DNA of 64,000 bases from Vespa crabro (Eukaryota > Arthropoda > Insecta > Hymenoptera > Vespidae): positions 5,782,501-5,846,500 of the forward strand of contig NW_025813595.1 in assembly GCF_910589235.1 (NCBI RefSeq), written 5' to 3'. The position numbers were made by a program, and so were the translations under genes. This document shows, one piece after another, positions 57,421 to 64,000 of the stretch (within the stretch, counting starts at the first letter, position 1; each line of letters begins with the position of its first letter). The notes under the pieces were generated by a model, which saw only the letters and a program-made list of their open reading frames with translations, was not told the DNA's origin and ran no database searches.

Positions 57421-58064
57421 GAACTAATAATAACAATATTAAAAATAAATAATATAAGAACGATAATAATGATAATAATAGTATTAATTATAACAGTAAT
57501 AACAATAATAACAATAAAAACGATTTTATTGATAATAATAATAACGATAATGTTTATATCGATAATAATAATAAAAATATTAACGATAGTATCGATAATA
57601 ATAATAATAATAATAATAAGAATAATAAATATAATAAGGATAATGAACATTATAATAATAACGATTATAACGTTAATAGTAAAAATAAAAATCACGATAA
57701 TAACGAATATTATCATAAGAAATATAATATTATTAATAATAATAAAAATAACAACGACAATAACGATAATAACGATAATAATAGAACTAATAACAACAAT
57801 ATTAAAAATAAATAATATAAGAACGATAATAATGATAATAATAGTATTAATTATAACAGTAATAACAATAATAACAATAAAAACGATTTTATTGATAATA
57901 ATAATAACGATAATGTTTATATCGATAATAATAATAAAAATATTAACGATAGTATCGATAATCATAATAATAATAATAAGTATAATATATATAATAAGGA
58001 TAATAAACATTATAATAATAACGATTATAACGTTAATAGTAAAAATAAAAATCACGATAATAAC
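57421..58064 (+). repeat. Direct duplication, about 360-bp period, two copies
   Basis: Copy 1 (57421-57704) and copy 2 (57784-58064) match almost base for base. They begin GAACTAATAA and share AAAATAAATAATATAAGAAC, GATTTTATTGATAATAATAA, GTTTATATCGATAATAATAA and end CACGATAATAAC. The offset is 363 bp at the start and 360 bp at the end (one triplet indel). By eye identity is well above 90%, much higher than between random satellite stretches. Confidence 0.88.
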
Positions 58065-59915
58065 TATAATAATAATAATAATCATAATATCTATAGTAAT
58101 AATAATAACGATAATTATTATATTAATAGTAATAATAATATTAATTAAAACGATAATAACGAAAATAGCGATAATAAAAATAATAACGACAATAAGAATA
58201 ATAATAATAATAACGATAATAAGGACAATAACGATAATAATAACAGTAATAAATACTATAATAACAATAATATCGTTAATAATGATAATAACGATATTAA
58301 TATTAACGATAATAACGATAATATCGATAATAAAATTAGAATAATTAACGATCATATCGATAATAATAATAATAATAATAAAAATAAAAACGATGATAAC
58401 GAAAATATTAATAATAACCATATTAATATTAATAATTGCATTGAGAATAATAATGATAATAACGATAATAGGGATAATAATAATAATGATAATGAGGGTA
58501 ATGATAATTATAATAACGATAATAATGATAACTAAGATTTAATGATAAATATCGATAATTACGATAATAACGATAATAATAATAACGATAATAAAGTTAA
58601 TAACGGTATTAACGATAATATCGATAATAGTAAAAATAACAATAATAACGATATTAATGACAATAACGATAATAGTAAAAATAACAATAATAACAATATT
58701 AACGACAATAACGAAAATAAAATTTATAATAACTATAACAATAATAACGATAATAAAGATAATAACGATAATAATATTAACCATAATAACAGCATTATTA
58801 ATATTGATAAAAACGAAAAATACGGTAATAATGATAATAATAAAAATAATAATAGAGATAATACGGATAATAACGATAATAACGATAGTCATAACAATGA
58901 TAATAACGATAATAAAGATAATAACAGAAATAATAATAAAAATATTAATAATATTAACAATAATATGGATAATAACGATAATAAAAACAGTAATAATAAC
59001 AATAATAAAGATAATAAGTACAATAACTATAATAATAATAACGATAATGACGATAATATCGATAATCATTATAACGATAATAACGACAATAACGTTAATA
59101 ATAATAACGAAAATAACGATAATAATAATAATAATAATAACAATAATAACGATAATACCAATAAGAGAGATAATAAAGATATTAATAATAACAATATTAA
59201 TTGCATTAATAACGATAATAAATATAATAACGATCATAATAATGATAGTAACGTTAATAACGATAATAACGATAATAATATTAGTAATAATAACAATAAT
59301 AACGATAAAAGAAGTAATAACGAAAATAAAATTTACGATAATAATGACAGTATTATTAATAATAATAACGATAATTACGATAACAACGATTTTAGCAGTA
59401 GTAATAATATCAAAATTAACAATAAAAAGTTAATAATGATAATAACTATGATAATAATGATAATAATAAAGATAACAACGATAATAACGATAATAATAAT
59501 GACGATAACAAAGATAATAAACGTAATAACGACAATAATATTAATAAAAATAAGGACAAGGGCAATAATAATAATAACGATAATAAAGATAATAACGTTA
59601 ATAATGATAATAATAATAATATTGGTATTAACAATCATAAGAATAATAAAGATAATAACGATAATGATAATAATAATAGTAAAAATAATAAAAGTAATAA
59701 CGATAATATCGAAAATGATAATTACGATTATGTCGTAATGAATAATAATAAAAAGAATAATAACGGTAATTACTTTAAATATAATAACGATAATAAAGTT
59801 AATAAAGATGATTACGATAATAACGATTATAATATTACCGATAATAATGACTATAATAATTCTGAATATAACGATAATAGTAGTAACAAAAATATCGGTA
59901 ATAACTATATTTACG

Positions 59916-59947
<32 letters not shown>

Positions 59948-60670
59948 GACAATAACGATATTAACGATAATAACGATCATAATAATAATTATAATAAATA
60001 GAATAACAACTATAATTATAATTATAATAGCGGTAATAACGATAAGTACGATAATAATGATAATAATATTAACGATATTAATGACTATACTAAAAATAAT
60101 AATAACGATAATTATGATAATAATGATAATAATATAAATACTAATATATATAATAACGATATTAACGATAATACCGTTAAGAACGATATTAACGATAATC
60201 ATAATAACGACAATAATAATAAAAATAGTAATAATAATAACAATAATAACATTAATAATGATAATAAAATCGATAATAAAAACAATATTATCAATAATAG
60301 CGATAATAACGATAATATCGGCATTGATAATCAGGATAATATCGATAACATCGATAATAATAATAACAATATTAACGATAATAAAAATTATAACGATAAT
60401 AATAATAACAAAAATAATGATAATAAGGGTAATTATAATAATAATAATGACAATAATAATAATAATAAGAATAAGAATATGAATAACGATTATAATAATA
60501 ATAACGGTAATAATGATAATTACGTTAATAATGATTATAATAATAATAATATTAACGATAGTAACAATTATAATGATATTATTAATAATAATAATAATAA
60601 TATTAACGATAATAACGATAATAAAGACAATAATTATAACAATAATAACGACAATGACAATAATAATAAT

Positions 60671-61258
60671 AACATTCACGACGAGAAAGAAGATAATAAC
60701 GATAATATCAATAATAATAATAACAATGCTAACGATATTATAGATAATAATAGTAATTATAATAACAATAATAGCGATAAAAACGATAATAATTGTAGTA
60801 TTAATATCAATAATAAAAGTAATTACGATAATAACGTAATTCAAGATAAAAATAATAATATAATAAACAATCACATCGATAATAATATTTACAATATGAA
60901 CGACAATAACGGTAATGATAATAATAATAATAACAATAATAGCGATAAAAACCATAATTACGATAAAAATGATAATAATAATGATAATAATAACGATAAT
61001 ATCAAACATAACGATTATAATAGTAGTAATGATAACAATCATAACACTAGTAACGATACCAACGATAATAATGATAATTACGATAATTATAATTATAATA
61101 ATAACAACAGTAACAATAGTAACAATAATAATAATAACATTAAGGACGAGAAAGAAGATAATAACGATAATATCAATAATAATAATAACAATGCTAACGA
61201 TAATATAGATAATAATAATAATTATAATAACAATAATAGCGATAATAACGATAATAAC
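60671..61258 (+). repeat. Direct duplication, 465-bp spacing
   Basis: A segment of about 123 bp starting AACATT and containing ACGAGAAAGAAGATAATAAC and AACAATGCTAACGATA is present at 60671-60793 and 61136-61258, offset 465 bp. The second copy abuts the E4 insertion. Confidence 0.85.
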
Positions 61259-61262
61259 GATA

Positions 61263-61277
61263 ACCCTGATGCAACCC
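61263..61277 (-). other. Extra non-satellite bases between satellite and E4 A tail
   Basis: Between AACGATAA of the satellite and the T10 tract lies CCCTGATGCAACCC. It is neither satellite nor part of the A tail. It may be non-templated or template-switched filler at the 3' junction, or an element 3' extension beyond an internal A run. It cannot be decided from one copy. Confidence 0.5.
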
Positions 61278-61287
61278 TTTTTTTTTT

Positions 61288-61675
61288 GTTATGTCAGGAG
61301 GAAAAACCTTCATAGGCCGCCCGAGACCGGTACTCAGGGGAGTGCCGGATTCAACCCGTCTGGGATTGCTCCCAGGGACGGATCGCCTACCGACTAAAAA
61401 ACCTCCTGATTCCTATTACTACTATGCAGTGGAGAGAGGGGGAATGGGCGGAATTACGCATATGCGTATTACAAATACACCCAGTACCCCTCCTCGGTGA
61501 GCCAGGCCGGCATTCGCCTTGCTCTCATCCATGCACCCATCCACATTCATACTACTACGGCGCACTCGACAGGGACCGACGAGTCCCTGGAGACGCAATT
61601 AATCCCTAACTATATACATATTGGCCTGATCCTCACCCCATGGTGCTCTCACCAGGCCCATTCTCATCCTTACGT
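61288..61675 (-). other. E4 3' UTR
   Basis: About 388 bp between the ORF2 stop (CTA on + at 61676-61678) and the A run. There is no similarity by eye to the family A 3' UTRs and no conserved stem was identified. Confidence 0.65.
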
Positions 61676-64000
61676 CTATGTAGAGGCGACGCTTGAGTCA
61701 GGCGCCGCCTGAGCCGTTCGGAGCCTTGCACGTGGTGGTCGCTCTGGAGCAACTCTCCTATGCGGCCTATCGTTCGCACTCCCGTCATCACGCACTTCCG
61801 CACGCTCACAAACACGTCCTTTCCGCGCCCGTTCTCTGCGGCTTTCAGCGTCCTCTTCGGCACGCATAACCTGTCCGGCGAAGGTTCGAAAGGCCGCCCA
61901 TCCTGCCGGAACAGTTAGTGAGACCCTGACAATCGAGGTAAGGGATAGCTGCCCTCCCCCCATCGTGTTCACCAACTCATTCCTGGCATCCGTCCACGCC
62001 GGGCAGTCGACCAGGGTGTGCTCTGAAGTATCTTCACTCTCTCCGCAGTGGAAGCACTGCGGGGTAGGGATCTTCCTAATTTTGAATAGATACGCTGCGA
62101 AACAGCCATGGCCAGTCATCAGATGCGTGGTATGAAATGTCGTTCTTATACAGAATAGCCTTTCAAACCACTCAGTCAACCGTTCGGCAATAGCCGTCCG
62201 CGCACGTTCTCCCGTTGTCGCCGGGGACTCAAGAAGCTCAATCTCCTCAGCCCTCTATGCTTCTACTGCCCTCCTTCTGGCAAGAGCTCCCAATACAGCC
62301 TTAGTACGCGGGGGAACAGGTTCCTCCGCGTCTCTCATGGACGCATACGTCTCTGCAAGTCGGGGTACCAGATGCTTTAGAGGAATAATCCCCGCAATCA
62401 TCATAGACGCATGGAAGGAGACCGTCCGGTATGCACAGCACACCCGGATCACCACCTTCCTCTGGAGGCTCCGAACAGCACGCCCGATCCTCATGTCTTC
62501 CACGACAGCACGCCACTACACCGGCGCCCCATAGAGGAGTACCGAGTGGATCACGCTGCCGTATAACCGTCGCCAGTTCTCCCCCGGTCCATGGAGGTTC
62601 TGAAGGAGCCTCCTAAAGGACCGAAGAATACCCTCGGCTTTAGAGATTAGGGCCTCGAAGTGGGGCCTGAACGACATTCTCGAGTCTATAATTATTCCCA
62701 GGTACTTTACCCTGGTCTTAACTTCTACGGAAACCCCTCTAAGGCAAATCTTAGGGAGCGGGACATTCCTGCGTGTACGGAGGGCAGAGGCAGGGAAGAC
62801 CATGGTTTTCGTCTTTTGCGGTGCCACTTTAAGACCCAATCCCTCAATTTTCTTGACTATTACGTCAAGGTCCCGTTCGGCGTTCATGATTGCCTGTGAC
62901 AGGTCCCATCCCGATGACAGCAGGGCCGTGTCATCCGCATAGAAGACAACACGGGAGCCTCCTGGCATCGGGGTTCGAAGGACACTGTCATAGGCAATGT
63001 TCCACAACGTAGGGCCCAAGACGGATCCTTGTGGTACTTCACAGAACACGTGTCTTTCCACCTCGCGGCCATGTCTGTCTTTGAACACTATGGCAAGATT
63101 GTCCAGGTAGCTCCTGATGATATTCACCAGGTAGCATGGAAAGTACTCACGCTCCATCGCCCTCACAATAACAGCCCACGGTAGGGAGTTGAAGGCGTTC
63201 GAGATATCCAAACTCACCAGTATAACGACATTCTTGTCTCGCGTCGATGCCTCCACGAAGTTTTTCACCTCGAGGTTAGCATCCACGGTTGATCACCCCA
63301 TCCTAAACCCATACTGTGATGGCGCCAGGGTCCGAGTCTCCTCTAAGTAGCTGTTGATCCGACCAACAACTACCCGCTCGAATAGTTTTCCCAGTTCGCC
63401 AATCACGCATATGGGTCTATTTGACCCTGGTGAGTTCGGGGGCGCGTCCTTATTCTTTCTGATAAGGACGAGCCTCGCTATCTTCCACGGTGTCGGGAAC
63501 CTTCCTGCCGTCAAGAATGCAGAGAAGCACCGCGCCAACCCTTTCCCAAAATGTGTCGACGCAGCACGCACAACCACACCCGGTATTCCATATATCCAGG
63601 AGCCTTTCTTCCTGTCCCTTTCCTGGCAGCATCCAAGACATCCTCCACAAAGATAACCACCTCTGAGTGTGCGGGATCCTGCGGCTCACCAGTTCCCGTT
63701 CCTCCTGGGAATAACTCGGAGAGGATATTATCCAGTATTTCAACTTCTAGGGTTTCAGCTACTGGTGGGGCATAAAGTCTAAATATCCCTAATACTTGTT
63801 TATAGGATCTGTCCCATTGGTCATCCTCTATGGAGTCCAACAGGTCCTTCCAAGAGTTCTTCTTGGCTTCCCGGATCAACTTATTTAGTGCCCTCCTAGC
63901 GTCCCTTCGAGCGTCCAGGCACTGCACTATTTCTTCACTGTTCTTCTTCTTCCTGGTTCTGGACAGTTTCCTTACGGTGGCCGTCGCAGCGGCCCTCAGG
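61676..64000 (-). pseudogene. E4 ORF2 pseudogene, C-terminal two thirds (reverse transcriptase)
   Basis: Read from the window edge leftwards: a linker (SWKDLLDSIEDDQWDRSYKQ), then RT with WKIARLVLIRKNKDAPP, RPICVIGELGKLFERVVVG, LVSLDISNAFNSLPW, VPQGSVLGPTLWNIAYD and catalytic FYADDTALL (near 62928-62943), then KYLGIIIDSRMSF and LLYGAPV. The C-terminal finger is CFHCGESEDTSEHTLVDC (CX2CX8HX4C). From about 63577 to the stop at 61676 one frame is kept throughout and broken only by three nonsense codons: TGA in FRMG*STVDAN (near 63290), TAG after LLYGAPV (near 62515) and TAG after RRAVEA (near 62255). One frameshift lies near 63590, after TGRKAPG. The C-terminal tail is arginine-rich. This is the least damaged ORF2 segment here, but it is inactive as written. 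Confidence 0.9.

Larger units (their letters stand above)
54381..61262 (+). repeat. Satellite block 4, degenerate 9-bp AACGATAAT array
   Basis: Same satellite and orientation between E3 and E4. It contains the clearest higher-order duplications of the window (57421-58064 and 60671-61258) and a pure AAT tract (56308-56364). I see no gene or RNA. Confidence 0.95.
61278..64000 (-). mobile_element. E4: second R1-clade-like non-LTR retrotransposon family, partial
   Basis: A GC-rich island on the minus strand with an A run of 10 (61278-61287 on +), a 3' UTR and the 3' half of an ORF2. The 5' half lies beyond the window. Its protein is clearly related to, but different from, family A: FYADDTALL instead of GYADDI, a complete CX2C-type C-terminal finger, and an unrelated 3' UTR. 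There is no RNase H after the RT, as in the R1 clade. It lies in the same satellite and the same orientation as E1-E3. Confidence 0.9.

Noticed and set aside
59375..61042. Minus-strand open frame of 555 codons that looks like a string of hydrophobic residues
   Set aside because: IIV translation of the satellite. It would look like a membrane protein only because ATT, ATC and GTT encode hydrophobic residues.
1..61262. The satellite as a telomeric repeat carrying TRAS/SART-like elements
   Set aside because: The unit is 9 bp, AT-rich and not G-rich on either strand, and is highly diverged. It does not match TTAGG or the variant insect telomere motifs I know. A subtelomeric location is still possible but not shown.

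Overview
The window is eukaryotic and almost certainly from an arthropod. It has no recognisable host gene, tRNA, rRNA or CRISPR array. About three quarters (roughly 49 kb) is one continuous, AT-rich satellite field built on the 9-bp unit AACGATAAT, always in the same orientation on the + strand. The unit is three triplets (AAC, GAT, AAT). Many apparent open frames in the field are artefacts: a perfect array has no stop codon in five of six frames and reads as low-complexity strings such as NDN, TII, IIV, LLS or YYR.

Four GC-richer islands interrupt the satellite. Each is a non-LTR retrotransposon on the minus strand, so its 3' end is at the left: E1 (14743-19397), E2 (34290-37430), E3 (50079-about 54380) and E4 (61278 to beyond the window end). 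E1, E2 and E3 are diverged copies of one family, here called family A. From the copies its plan can be read as: 5' UTR of about 223 bp; ORF1 (Gag-like, C-terminal CCHC knuckles); an ATGA overlap; ORF2 of about 990 codons (AP-type endonuclease, reverse transcriptase, C-terminal zinc-finger-like motif); 3' UTR of about 280 bp with an inverted repeat; and a short A tail. The total is near 5 kb. E4 is a different family with the same ORF2 architecture. The layout and motifs fit the R1 clade, known from arthropods and known to include rDNA-, telomere- and microsatellite-specific families (R1, TRAS/SART, Waldo/Mino). No copy is intact: all carry stops, frameshifts or internal deletions.

Layout: satellite block 1 (1-14742), E1, block 2 (19398-34289), E2, block 3 (37431-50078), E3, block 4 (about 54381-61277), E4. 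All four elements lie in the same satellite in the same orientation, and both family A copies that reach the 5' terminus start at the same nucleotide motif. That is the pattern expected of a sequence-specific retrotransposon using this satellite as its target. This is the most interesting candidate here, but it rests on four insertions in one window.

The satellite also has internal structure: pure AAT tracts, short tandem duplications (30-66 bp), a 360-bp direct duplication, a 465-bp-spaced duplication next to E4, and a diverged segmental duplication with copies about 6.1 kb apart. Assignment below arthropod level is not possible from this sequence.
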